Source of the DNA: NORP110 sp051251595
GTDB lineage: Bacteria > Pseudomonadota > Alphaproteobacteria > Rhodobacterales > Rhodobacteraceae
DNA length: 64,000 nucleotides
Assembly (NCBI GenBank): GCA_051251595.1
Contig: JBPOFA010000006.1
Span: 166,393 to 230,392 of the forward strand
Reading direction: 5' to 3'
Shown here: positions 18,204 to 26,714 of the stretch, in pieces
How the letters are laid out: the number at the start of each line of letters is the position of its first letter
How positions within the stretch are numbered: position 1 is the stretch's first letter
Translations under genes and position numbers: made by a program
The notes under the pieces: generated by a model
The model's input: the letters and a program-made list of their open reading frames with translations, nothing else
Databases searched by the model: none
Told to the model about the DNA's origin: nothing

Positions 18204-19715
18204 CTAGCTGTTGGATGTCTTTGAAAACATGCCCGCATCAGCCGCCGCACGTCGGATCGCGTTCGATTTATGAACGGTTTCCTGATATTCGGCCTCTGGA
18301 TCGCTGTCATAGACGACACCGCCGCCGGCCTGAATATACAGTTTTTCATCCTTCAGAACGGCTGTGCGCAGGGCAATACACATGTCCATATCGCCATTGG
18401 ATGCGAAATAACCGACGCCTCCGCCATAGACGCCACGCTTTTCGGGTTCCAGCTCGTCGATGATTTCCATGGCGCGGACTTTTGGGGCCCCTGAAACGGT
18501 GCCCGCGGGCATGCCTGCCAGAAAGGCTGAAAGCGCGTCTTGGTCGTCGGCCAGGTCGCCCACAACGTTGGATACGATGTGCATGACGTGGCTGTAATAT
18601 TCGACTGTGAATTGTTCCGTCGGGTGGACAGAACCAATTTTGGCGACGCGGCCCACGTCGTTTCGCCCAAGATCCAGCAGCATCAAATGTTCGGCCAGTT
18701 CTTTTTGATCGGCCATCAGATCGGCCTCATTCGCCGTATCCTCGGCCGGGGTTGCGCCACGCGGGCGGGTGCCGGCGATCGGGCGAATGGTGACTTCGTT
18801 GTCAAAGACGCGCACCAATATCTCGGGGCTGGCGCCGATGACCTGGAAGTCGCCGAAGTTGAAAAAGAACATGAACGGCGAGGGGTTGGTGCGGCGCAAA
18901 CTGCGGTAGAGCGAGAACGGTGCAAGGTTGAAATCCTGGGTCCAGCGCTGCGACGGGACAACCTGAAAGATGTCCCCGGCACGGATGTATTCTTTGGCTT
19001 TCTCGACGGCCTGCAAATACCCGTCATGGCTAAAGTTCGACACTGGATTTGCGTCGGCCAAAGCCTCACCCAGGTCGTGGCTGGTGTCTTTGGGCTGACG
19101 TTCCAGATCGCGCACGGCATCCATGACGCGTTCAGCCGCTTGGGCATAGGCCGCCTTGGCAGACAACCCACCATTGGCCCAGGCCGGAGAGACAACGATC
19201 ACATCGCCTTTGACGCCGTCCAGCACCGCAATAACCGAAGGCCGCATCATGACGGCATCGGGCAGGTCCAGCGGATCGGGGTTCACATCCGGCAGGTTTT
19301 CCACCAGGCGGATCATGTCATAGCCCAGGAAACCAAATAATCCGGCCGCAGACGGGGGCAGATCATCGGGCAGGTCGATATGGCTTTCGGCGATCAGGCT
19401 GCGCAATGTGTCCAGCGGTGAGCCGGGCAGATCCTCGAAACTGTCAGGATCAAAGCGGGCTGACCGGTTGATCGCAGAGGTTTCTCCGTGGCAGCGCCAG
19501 ATCAGATCGGGTTTCATGCCGACGATTGAATAGCGTCCACGCACTTCGCCGCCGGTCACCGATTCAAGCACAAAACTGTCCTTGCGGGCCTCGGCCAGCT
19601 TTAACATCAAAGAGACCGGTGTATCCAAATCCGCCGCCAACCGGGTGTAGACCACCTGATTGGCACCGCTGTCATATCCCGATTGGAACGCTCCGAATTC
19701 TGGTAGCAAAGCCAA
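18204..19715 (-). CDS. trpE: Anthranilate synthase component I
   Basis: Forms anthranilate from chorismate with ammonia from TrpG, the committed step of tryptophan synthesis. The 503-residue protein has the N-terminal tryptophan-binding region (FVLESVTGGEVRGRYSIVG near residue 48) and the chorismate-binding domain with PSPFMFFFNF, GTRPRGATP and IQAGGGVVYDSDPEAEYQET. It starts 15 bases after ppiD and is likely co-transcribed with it; trpG is about 1.8 kb away behind an opposite-strand gene. Confidence 0.96.
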   Translation of the reverse strand: MALLPEFGAFQSGYDSGANQVVYTRLAADLDTPVSLMLKLAEARKDSFVLESVTGGEVRGRYSIVGMKPDLIWRCHGETSAINRSARFDPDSFEDLPGSPLDTLRSLIAESHIDLPDDLPPSAAGLFGFLGYDMIRLVENLPDVNPDPLDLPDAVMMRPSVIAVLDGVKGDVIVVSPAWANGGLSAKAAYAQAAERVMDAVRDLERQPKDTSHDLGEALADANPVSNFSHDGYLQAVEKAKEYIRAGDIFQVVPSQRWTQDFNLAPFSLYRSLRRTNPSPFMFFFNFGDFQVIGASPEILVRVFDNEVTIRPIAGTRPRGATPAEDTANEADLMADQKELAEHLMLLDLGRNDVGRVAKIGSVHPTEQFTVEYYSHVMHIVSNVVGDLADDQDALSAFLAGMPAGTVSGAPKVRAMEIIDELEPEKRGVYGGGVGYFASNGDMDMCIALRTAVLKDEKLYIQAGGGVVYDSDPEAEYQETVHKSNAIRRAAADAGMFSKTSNS

Positions 19716-19730
19716 GTTAGGTATCCTTAA

Positions 19731-21581
19731 TCACGGGAACTGGGCGTGAACAGCATTCACCGCAGCCTGATTGATCGAAATGCCTGCTTGGTTTTCCACG
19801 GCGCGGGTAAAGGCAACCAACGCATCCTGACCAAGTGTCTGATCGGCGTTATCGGTGATCAATTGCTTGAGCCGCTCTGTGTCCGGGTCTTCCGCGTCCG
19901 GGGGCAGAATATCGGCGACATAGGCCAGCAAGACGGATGCATCACTTTGCACGATCAGGCTTTCGCCTTTTTCAGTGGCAAAAATCTGGGTCAAAAAGTC
20001 CGGAGGCGTGCCTTCGACGAATGCTTCGCGCGTGATGTGGGTGTCTACCGTTACCGGGTAGCCCAGGCTGCTGATCGTCGCGCCTGCGTCGACCTTGGCT
20101 TTCAGGGCCTCGGCGTCCTCTGTCAGTTTTGTTTTAAGGGCGACCCGCTCTACCGCTTCGCGCACGCGATCCTTGGCGGTCTCTAGCGGTTCAGGCCGGG
20201 CCGGGATGATTTCATCAAGACGCAAAGCAAAGACGCCGCCATCATCCAGCGGGACGATTTCAGGGTAGTCATCCTGCGTGACAGACGCAGCAGCCGGACC
20301 AAAGGCTTGGTATCCAGCGATCCCTTCTGACATGCCTGGGGTCCAGTCGATTCCGCCCAGCTCAAGATCGGTTTCGTTTGCAAGCTCTTCCAAATCGGCA
20401 CCACCTGCCAGCAAATCATCATAGTCAGAGATTTCATCCGCGATCATGCGGCGGGCAGAGTCGCGGGCAAGTTCCACGCGAAGGTCTTCGCGCACGTCTT
20501 CAAGGGGCGTGACCTGAGCGGCCAAAATCGCGTTCACGCGAAACAGGGCAGGGCCAAGATCGGTATCAACGGGGCCGACGATGCCAGGTTCTGTAAGGGC
20601 GAAAACCTCTGCGCCCGCAGCGCCGAGTTCGTCTTGATCGACATCGCCCAGATCAATATCGCCAAGAGACAGGCCCCGATCCGCGACCACAGATTCAAAC
20701 GTGGAAGCGCCGGATGTAATTGCCTGCGCTGCTTCTTCGGCTTGGGTTTCGTTGCCGAAGACCAAACGTTCCACCAACCGGCGTTCCGGGCGGTTGTATT
20801 CATCTGCGCGGTCCTCATAGAGGCGTTGAATATCCGCGTCGTCCACAGGGGCTGTGTCGACCATGGTATCAGGTGTCACCCAAGCATAGGTCAGCTTGCG
20901 GGTCTCTGGCAGCATGAAGTCGTCCGTGTTTTCGTCGTAATAGGCCTGGATTTCAGCGTCGGTCGCTGCTGGCATCGGTGTGTCGAGCCACGTTGCGTCC
21001 AGTTCGATCCATGAAAAATTGCGGCGCTCGCGAAGAAAGTTCATCAGCGTGTCGGAATAGGTTTCCGGCGTGGTGAAGCCACTGGAAACGGCCTGCTGCA
21101 AAATTGCGCTGGCGCTGTCGTTGCGCACGGACTGTTCAAATTCCGCCGGTGTCATGCCGATGTTGCGCAATTGGAATTCATAAGCTTCGCGATCGAAATT
21201 TCCATCCAGCCCACGAAACGCCTGTGTGCTGAGAACCTGACGTTGCACTTCTTCGTCGCCAACGGACAGGCCAATGGTTTTGGTTTCGTTGGTCAAAGCT
21301 GCCGTGGAAATAAGCCGCTGCAAAACCGCCTGGTCCAGGCCAAAGCTTTGGGCCTGCGATAATGTCAGGTTTTGACCAAGCTGGGCGCTGTAGGCCGACA
21401 ATTCCTGCTGGATCTGGCGGGAATACTGATTGACGTCGATTTCCGTATCGCCAACCTTGCCGATGCTGCGCAGAGATCCGTTAAAGTTCGTCGCGCCAAA
21501 GCCGACCAAACCAACAATAATCAAAGACAGGATGACCCAGATGATCGCCTTGGATACTTTTCCCTTTGCGGTTAATGCCAT
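19731..21581 (-). CDS. ppiD: Periplasmic folding chaperone / peptidyl-prolyl isomerase PpiD-like (SurA N-terminal domain)
   Basis: A 616-residue inner-membrane-anchored protein: one helix (residues 11-30, AIIWVILSLIIVGLVGFGA), a SurA/PpiD-type chaperone domain (about 35-200, with TLSQAQSFGLDQAVLQRLI) and a parvulin-like region (about 240-360). It probably helps fold proteins emerging into the periplasm. Start MALTAKGKVSKAI at 21581. Placing it directly before trpE with a 15-base gap is a common alphaproteobacterial arrangement and may make trpE depend on its promoter. Confidence 0.88.
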   Translation of the reverse strand: MALTAKGKVSKAIIWVILSLIIVGLVGFGATNFNGSLRSIGKVGDTEIDVNQYSRQIQQELSAYSAQLGQNLTLSQAQSFGLDQAVLQRLISTAALTNETKTIGLSVGDEEVQRQVLSTQAFRGLDGNFDREAYEFQLRNIGMTPAEFEQSVRNDSASAILQQAVSSGFTTPETYSDTLMNFLRERRNFSWIELDATWLDTPMPAATDAEIQAYYDENTDDFMLPETRKLTYAWVTPDTMVDTAPVDDADIQRLYEDRADEYNRPERRLVERLVFGNETQAEEAAQAITSGASTFESVVADRGLSLGDIDLGDVDQDELGAAGAEVFALTEPGIVGPVDTDLGPALFRVNAILAAQVTPLEDVREDLRVELARDSARRMIADEISDYDDLLAGGADLEELANETDLELGGIDWTPGMSEGIAGYQAFGPAAASVTQDDYPEIVPLDDGGVFALRLDEIIPARPEPLETAKDRVREAVERVALKTKLTEDAEALKAKVDAGATISSLGYPVTVDTHITREAFVEGTPPDFLTQIFATEKGESLIVQSDASVLLAYVADILPPDAEDPDTERLKQLITDNADQTLGQDALVAFTRAVENQAGISINQAAVNAVHAQFP

Positions 21582-21736
21582 GAGTCCTGTCCTGTTAATT
21601 TCTGCTGAAGCTGTCTAGCTGTGTTGTTTGCGTGGAGCAAGGTCGCCCTTGCGGGTTTCACAAGGTCCTGATCCTCATGCCCTGCCGCAAGGCCCTTTGG
21701 TTTCCTAAAATCCAGAGCTTTCCACCTGTTGGCGGA

Positions 21737-22240
21737 TCAATGCTGGCCGCGATATGGCTCTACATATTGAAGCGCCATGTCCCACGGGAAAAAGATCCAA
21801 GTGTCCTGGCTGACTTCGGTGATGAATGTATCAACCAAGGGGCGGCCTTTTGGTTTGGCATAGACCGTTGCGTAATGCGCGTCAGGATACATGCTGCGCA
21901 CCAGTTCCAGTGTTTTGCCGCTGTCCACCAAATCGTCGAGGATCAGGATGCCCTTTCCGGTGCCCATCAAGTCTTTGTCCGGGGCTTTCAGGACCTGCGC
22001 CTCTGACTGGCTTTGGTTGTCGTAGCTTTTGACACTGATCGTATCCACTGTGCGAATATCCAGCTCTCGGGCAATAATCATGGCCGGGGCCATGCCGCCA
22101 CGGGTGATCGCGACGACGGCGCGCCAGCCGGTGTCCTCTGGACCCTGGCCGTCAAGACGCCAGGCCAAAGCGCGGGAATCGCGGTGGATTTGATCCCAGC
22201 TGATGTGAAAACCTTTTTCGTGGGGCAGCCGTTCCGTCAT
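21737..22240 (-). CDS. gpt: Xanthine phosphoribosyltransferase
   Basis: Purine salvage enzyme converting xanthine and guanine with PRPP to nucleotides. The 167-residue protein has the PRPP-binding motif GILILDDLVDSGKT near residue 98, preceded by VVAITRGGMAPAMIIAREL, and ends with the Gpt-type WIFFPWD. It directly follows fabI (4-base gap) and is likely in the same transcript. Confidence 0.93.
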   Translation of the reverse strand: MTERLPHEKGFHISWDQIHRDSRALAWRLDGQGPEDTGWRAVVAITRGGMAPAMIIARELDIRTVDTISVKSYDNQSQSEAQVLKAPDKDLMGTGKGILILDDLVDSGKTLELVRSMYPDAHYATVYAKPKGRPLVDTFITEVSQDTWIFFPWDMALQYVEPYRGQH

Positions 22241-22244
22241 TATA

Positions 22245-23051
22245 CTACTCTTTCGTAAAGTCTGGGGCGTCGACAGCTTTCATGCCAACGACGTGGTAAC
22301 CTGCATCGACATGGTGGACCTCGCCCGTCACGCCGCTGCCAAGGTCTGACAATAAATACATCGCCGAATTGCCGACATCATCAATCGTGACATTGCGCCG
22401 CAAAGGGGAATTGTATTCGTTCCATTTCAGGATGTAGCGGAAATCACCGATGCCAGAGGCGGCCAATGTCTTGATGGGGCCGGCGGAAATCGCGTTGCAG
22501 CGAATACCGTCCTTGCCCAGATCCTCTGCGATGTAGCGCACCGATGCCTCAAGCGCAGCTTTGGCCAGCCCCATGACATTATAATGGGGCATAATCTTTT
22601 CGGCGCCATAATAGGTGAGAGTCAACAGAGACCCACCTGGGTTCATCATGGCCGCTGCGCGTTGGCAGACGGCGGTGAACGAATAGACGGAAATGTCCAT
22701 CGTCATGTTGAAGTTTTCCCGGCCCGTGTCGATGTAGCGCCCGCGCAATTCGTTCTTGTCGGAAAAGCCAATCGCGTGGACCACGAAATCCAGAGTGCCC
22801 CATTTTTCTTTGAGGGATGCAAACAGGGCATCCATCGACGCCTCGTCACTGACATCACATTCCAGAACCGTATCGGACCCAAGCTCTGCGGCCAGCGGAT
22901 CAACACGTTTTTTGAGCTGTTCGCCTTGATAGGAAAAGGCCAGTTCTGCGCCTGCATCGGCGCAGGCCTTGGCGATTCCCCAAGCGATGGATTTGTTGTT
23001 CGCAAGCCCCATAATCAGCCCGCGTTTCCCTGCCATGAATTCAGATTTCAT
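22245..23051 (-). CDS. fabI: Enoyl-[acyl-carrier-protein] reductase (NADH)
   Basis: Last reductive step of type II fatty-acid elongation. The 268-residue SDR protein has the divergent nucleotide motif GLANNKSIAWGIAKAC and the FabI-type active site Y-X6-K in LTYYGAEKIMPHYNVMGLAKAALEASV, then SAGPIKTLAASGIGDF. Length and motifs fit FabI rather than FabG. Divergent from pdxH over a 160-base gap. Confidence 0.95.
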   Translation of the reverse strand: MKSEFMAGKRGLIMGLANNKSIAWGIAKACADAGAELAFSYQGEQLKKRVDPLAAELGSDTVLECDVSDEASMDALFASLKEKWGTLDFVVHAIGFSDKNELRGRYIDTGRENFNMTMDISVYSFTAVCQRAAAMMNPGGSLLTLTYYGAEKIMPHYNVMGLAKAALEASVRYIAEDLGKDGIRCNAISAGPIKTLAASGIGDFRYILKWNEYNSPLRRNVTIDDVGNSAMYLLSDLGSGVTGEVHHVDAGYHVVGMKAVDAPDFTKE

Positions 23052-23211
23052 GTGTTGCCCCTAGACTAGCGTTTGTTTGTTCATATCCGTCTATTGCATC
23101 ACGCCGGATGCTTCAAGTTGCACTGGACGTCGGGGCAATAATCGCTGAACGTTGCGTCAAGATTGCTTGAAACGGCGCGAACAGCTATTTTGAGGGTGGA
23201 TGGAGACTGAA

Positions 23212-23817
23212 ATGAACGATCGGACTGGCATATTCGCGGGCGATGACCCGTTTGAAATTGCGCGCCTGTGGCTGGCCGAGGCGACGCCTGTCGAGCCGTC
23301 AGATGCAAATGCAATGGCATTGGCCACGGTCGATGACACCGGTTTGCCGGATGTGCGCGTGGTGTTGCTCAAGGCGATCGAAGCGGATCGTTTCGTGTTC
23401 TTCACGAATTACGAAAGCAATAAAGGACGCCAGATTGCGTCTTCCGGTAAGGTTGCATTTAACATCCACTGGAAATCGCTGAAACGGCAGATCCGGGTGC
23501 GCGGTTTGATCGCCAAAGAGTCGGCGGAAAATTCTGACGAATATTACCAATCGCGCCCCTTGGGCAGCCGTATTGGGGCGTGGGCTTCTCGGCAATCTGA
23601 ACCGCTTGCGTCAAAACAGGATTTGGTTAATGCTGTTCGGCAAGCAGAACTTGACCATGGGGAAAGCCCGCAGCGTCCGGATCATTGGGGTGGCTTTAAT
23701 ATCACTCCTTTGGAAATAGAGTTCTGGAGCGATGGTGCATTTCGATTGCACGATCGATTCCGCTGGTCACGTGAAAACACGAATTCAAACTGGAAAATTA
23801 GGCGTTTGAACCCATGA
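23212..23817 (+). CDS. pdxH: Pyridoxamine 5'-phosphate oxidase
   Basis: FMN-dependent enzyme making pyridoxal 5'-phosphate from pyridoxine or pyridoxamine phosphate. The 201-residue protein shows MALATVDDTGLPDVRVVLLKAI, FFTNYESNKGRQI and the C-terminal signature WGGFNITPLEIEFW with DRFRW and WKIRRLNP. The ATG at 23212 has GGAG six bases upstream and is preferred over the in-frame ATG at 23200. Confidence 0.96.
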   Translation: MNDRTGIFAGDDPFEIARLWLAEATPVEPSDANAMALATVDDTGLPDVRVVLLKAIEADRFVFFTNYESNKGRQIASSGKVAFNIHWKSLKRQIRVRGLIAKESAENSDEYYQSRPLGSRIGAWASRQSEPLASKQDLVNAVRQAELDHGESPQRPDHWGGFNITPLEIEFWSDGAFRLHDRFRWSRENTNSNWKIRRLNP

Positions 23818-23933
23818 ATTTCACGCTTCGTGAAATGCAGCGCCCATTTTTCTTAGTAAATAGGTCTTGAAACTGGCAAGGCAATTGGAACAAACATTCC
23901 AGTGGGAATGGAGAAACTTTTTGTGTGGAGAGT

Positions 23934-24458
23934 ATGGAAGATAACAAAGAAGGCCAAAAGGTTGTCGGCCGCGTAAAGTGGTTCGATCCTACAAAGGGCT
24001 TTGGGTTCGTTGTCGCTGATGGTGGCGGACCGGATATATTGTTGCACGCAAATGTATTGCGCAACTTTGGTCAAAGTTCTGTTGCAGATGATGCCAGTGT
24101 CGAAATCAGTATTCAAGAAACAGAACGCGGCGTTCAGGCGCTTGAAGTGTACAGGATCTTGCCACCTAAAGCAGAGTTGGACGCAGCAGAGCCTGGCGTC
24201 GAGCCGCATGTTGAGATCGCTGATGGTGACCTGCCGTTCGAACCGGCCCGTGTGAAATGGTTCGACAAAGCCAAGGGTTTTGGTTTTGCCAATGTATTTG
24301 GGTCCGATGAAGATATCTTTGTGCATGTAGAGACTTTGCGCAAATCAGGATTCGCTGATCTTCAGCCAGGAGAGGCTGTTTGCCTGAAAGTGGTTGATGG
24401 CCAGCGCGGACGCATGGCATCCTCGGTGACATCATGGGACATCGCATCAAAAAAATGA
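23934..24458 (+). CDS. Cold-shock protein with two cold-shock domains
   Basis: A 174-residue RNA/ssDNA-binding protein with two CSD folds in tandem. The first (about residues 8-75) has VKWFDPTKGFGFVVAD, the second (about 105-170) has VKWFDKAKGFGFANVFGSDEDIFVH; both keep the RNP1 (KGFGF) aromatic surface, while RNP2 is altered in domain one (DILLHANVL). The pair is joined by an acidic linker. ATG at 23934 chosen over GTG 23925; GGAG is close to both. The stop overlaps the DUF192 gene as ATGA. Confidence 0.92.
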   Translation: MEDNKEGQKVVGRVKWFDPTKGFGFVVADGGGPDILLHANVLRNFGQSSVADDASVEISIQETERGVQALEVYRILPPKAELDAAEPGVEPHVEIADGDLPFEPARVKWFDKAKGFGFANVFGSDEDIFVHVETLRKSGFADLQPGEAVCLKVVDGQRGRMASSVTSWDIASKK

Positions 24459-24937
24459 CGACATTCCTGGCACGAACGTGCTGGGTTTGTGTTTTTGTGC
24501 TGGCCGGGCAGGGGGCGCATGCGGCCTGTTCGGTTACAGACACGCAGCTGCGCGGCGATTGGGGCCAGGCACGGTTTTCGGTCGAGCTGGCCGACGACCC
24601 CGCCGAACGCAGCCGCGGCCTGATGAATCGCGAAAGCCTTTCTGCAAGTGCGGGCATGTTGTTTGTGTATCCAGAACCGCAACACGCGCGATTTTGGATG
24701 AAGAACACTCTGATTCCACTCGATATGATTTTCATCGACGCAACTGGCGTTGTCACAAGCATCCATGAGAATGCGATTCCCCATGATCTAACCGCAATCG
24801 ACGGCGGGTCTGGCGTGACGGCTGTGCTGGAAATCAATGGTGGCATGGCAAGAAAACTGGGGATTTCGGTTGGCAGCCAAGTACAGCACCCAAGTTTTTT
24901 GCAAGAAAATGCAATTTGGCCCTGTGAAGAGCGATAA
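24455..24937 (+). CDS. Exported DUF192 family protein
   Basis: A 160-residue protein with a signal peptide (residues 1-24, ending GAHAAC) and a DUF192 domain containing ELADDPAERSRGLMNRESL, GMLFVYPEPQHARFWMKNT and LDMIFIDATG. The cysteine at the mature terminus is not in a clear lipobox. The family is widespread, beta-barrel and of uncertain function. The start at 24455 shares four bases (ATGA) with the cold-shock gene stop, indicating coupling; an in-frame ATG at 24434 would overlap more. Confidence 0.86.
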   Translation: MTTFLARTCWVCVFVLAGQGAHAACSVTDTQLRGDWGQARFSVELADDPAERSRGLMNRESLSASAGMLFVYPEPQHARFWMKNTLIPLDMIFIDATGVVTSIHENAIPHDLTAIDGGSGVTAVLEINGGMARKLGISVGSQVQHPSFLQENAIWPCEER

Positions 24938-24980
24938 GCCTCTTTTCATCCCCGCAAACTATAGTTATTGAAGCGCCAGT

Positions 24981-25057
24981 CGGGGCGTAGCGCAGCCTGG
25001 TAGCGCATCTGTTTTGGGAACAGAGGGTCGGGAGTTCGAATCTCTCCGCCCCGACCA
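24981..25057 (+). tRNA. tRNA-Pro (anticodon UGG)
   Basis: Complete cloverleaf of 77 bases: acceptor arm CGGGGCG pairs with CGCCCCG, anticodon stem TCTGT/ACAGA around a seven-base loop TTTGGGA giving UGG, T-arm GGGAGTTCGAATCTCTC, and CCA encoded at the end. Confidence 0.97.
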
Positions 25058-25175
25058 CTTCAAAAAATAGTAGATTTTCAGACATGGCAAAGATGTCCGA
25101 GCAAAGATGTAAAATTTTTGCTGTTCGGTCGCCACAGTCGTCGTGTAAAAAACTTCAAAAATGGTTTGAGGCACG

Positions 25176-26696
25176 ATGGCTGGATTTGGAACACGTTTGG
25201 GACCGCTGCTTACGGTGGCGATGTTTCTATTGCTCTGCGTTTGGTATTGGCCCTTCGTTGCGGATGATGCGTTCATCGTCGGGCGCTATGCGTTGAATGC
25301 GGCGGACGGTATTGGGTTGGTTTATAACCCGGGTGAACGTGTTTCTGCTTTAACATCCCCGCTTCATGCCCTGTTCGAAACCGGGCTTGCCTTTTTCACG
25401 GATGACCCCGTTAACGCCTACCGGCTGCTTGCGCCTGTGTTGCCGATTGCCGGAGTTTTCGCTGCGGCGCGAATCGCGGGCTTGCGGAGGGGCTCGGCCG
25501 CATTGTTTTTCGTTATCGCGCTGACCTCGCCGTTCTTGGCGATTTGGACGGTTGGTGGATTGGAAACCCCGATGCTTTTCGCCTTGATCGCGGTCTATGT
25601 GGCGATGCTTGCGCGGATCGGGCAGCGAAAATCTGCAACGGGCCGCGATTTCGTCGTTCTGGGGCTTTTGGCGGGGCTGACCTTTTTGACGCGGTATGAC
25701 AGCATTTTTGTGGTGCTTCCGCCGATGCTGGCGCTGGCAACCGTGTATTGGCGGCGGGCAGAGCTTTGGATCGGTGCGGCCGTTGCCCTGATCATCGCGG
25801 GCAGTTGGCTGGCCTTTGCGTATTTTTACTACGGCGATGTCATTCCCACCTCGGCCCATGTGAAGCTGGGCTTTTACCGCAACCCCGAGGTCTATAATTT
25901 TTACACCGTCATAAACTTTGTGATCGTGACGGGGCTAGTCATTCTGGTCCCGCTTGCCACAATTCCAAAAGGCGAAGGGCAGGTTGGCCGCGCGCTTTAT
26001 GCCGGGGTGGCCCTTAGTTTGGTGTTCTTCACGCTCTACGCCTTACGCGCCTCTGGGCAACATATGATGTTTGGCTATCGCATGTTTGTGCCCTATCTTC
26101 CGGCCGTTGCGATGATCTTGGCGATCTTTACGCAGAACCGGACCGGGCGTTCTGCCGCCATTGCGGGGCTGCTAAATGTGTTTCTGGCGGTAGGCGTCGG
26201 TTTCGTCGGGATGAGCCTTTCGCCCGTGTCCAAGCTGCCGGGGCTAGAACAAGCCTATCAGGAAATGCAGCGCACGACGCCCAAGGTTTATGGGAAATTC
26301 ATAGACATTCTAAGGCAAGACGCCGTGGATCTGAAAGAGCATTGGGCCAGCACCGGGCAGACCACGACCCCGCGGATATTTCTCTACACGGGGGGGACGG
26401 GCTATTGGATGCGCAATTTCAATGTCTCTGAGGTTCTGTTGAGCTATCGGCACAATTGTATCGAAAAAGACGGGGCGATCCTGTCGTCGGTGCACTACAT
26501 CCAGGATTTCGGCGATCTGCCTCTCAACCGAACCTATATGGAATTTTTCTCAGCCCGCGCGGATGCCGTTCAGGACTCTAGCACCTTGTCTGAAAGCGAG
26601 CTGGTTTTGGGCTACCCAACCTATATTCGATACGCCTATGCGCCTGATCCGGGCCCTTTCCGTTTGCCTGATACCGTGAACGGACCCTGCGATTAG
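25176..26696 (+). CDS. GT-C type integral-membrane glycosyltransferase
   Basis: A 506-residue polytopic protein with about ten membrane helices in the first 370 residues and a C-terminal soluble domain. The first loop has DDAFIVGRYALNAADGIGLV followed by NPGERVSALTSPLHALF, matching the Asp-Asp motif and following pattern of polyprenyl-phosphate-dependent GT-C mannosyl/arabinosyl transferases. It probably transfers a sugar from a lipid carrier on the periplasmic side; donor and acceptor are unknown. GAGG precedes the ATG. Convergent with the sulfotransferase-like gene, 18 bases apart. Confidence 0.78.
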   Translation: MAGFGTRLGPLLTVAMFLLLCVWYWPFVADDAFIVGRYALNAADGIGLVYNPGERVSALTSPLHALFETGLAFFTDDPVNAYRLLAPVLPIAGVFAAARIAGLRRGSAALFFVIALTSPFLAIWTVGGLETPMLFALIAVYVAMLARIGQRKSATGRDFVVLGLLAGLTFLTRYDSIFVVLPPMLALATVYWRRAELWIGAAVALIIAGSWLAFAYFYYGDVIPTSAHVKLGFYRNPEVYNFYTVINFVIVTGLVILVPLATIPKGEGQVGRALYAGVALSLVFFTLYALRASGQHMMFGYRMFVPYLPAVAMILAIFTQNRTGRSAAIAGLLNVFLAVGVGFVGMSLSPVSKLPGLEQAYQEMQRTTPKVYGKFIDILRQDAVDLKEHWASTGQTTTPRIFLYTGGTGYWMRNFNVSEVLLSYRHNCIEKDGAILSSVHYIQDFGDLPLNRTYMEFFSARADAVQDSSTLSESELVLGYPTYIRYAYAPDPGPFRLPDTVNGPCD

Positions 26697-26714
26697 CCGG
26701 ATCACTGCACTGGT

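Noticed and set aside
18540..19340. Open frame antisense to trpE
   Set aside because: No homology or start signal; trpE is complete.
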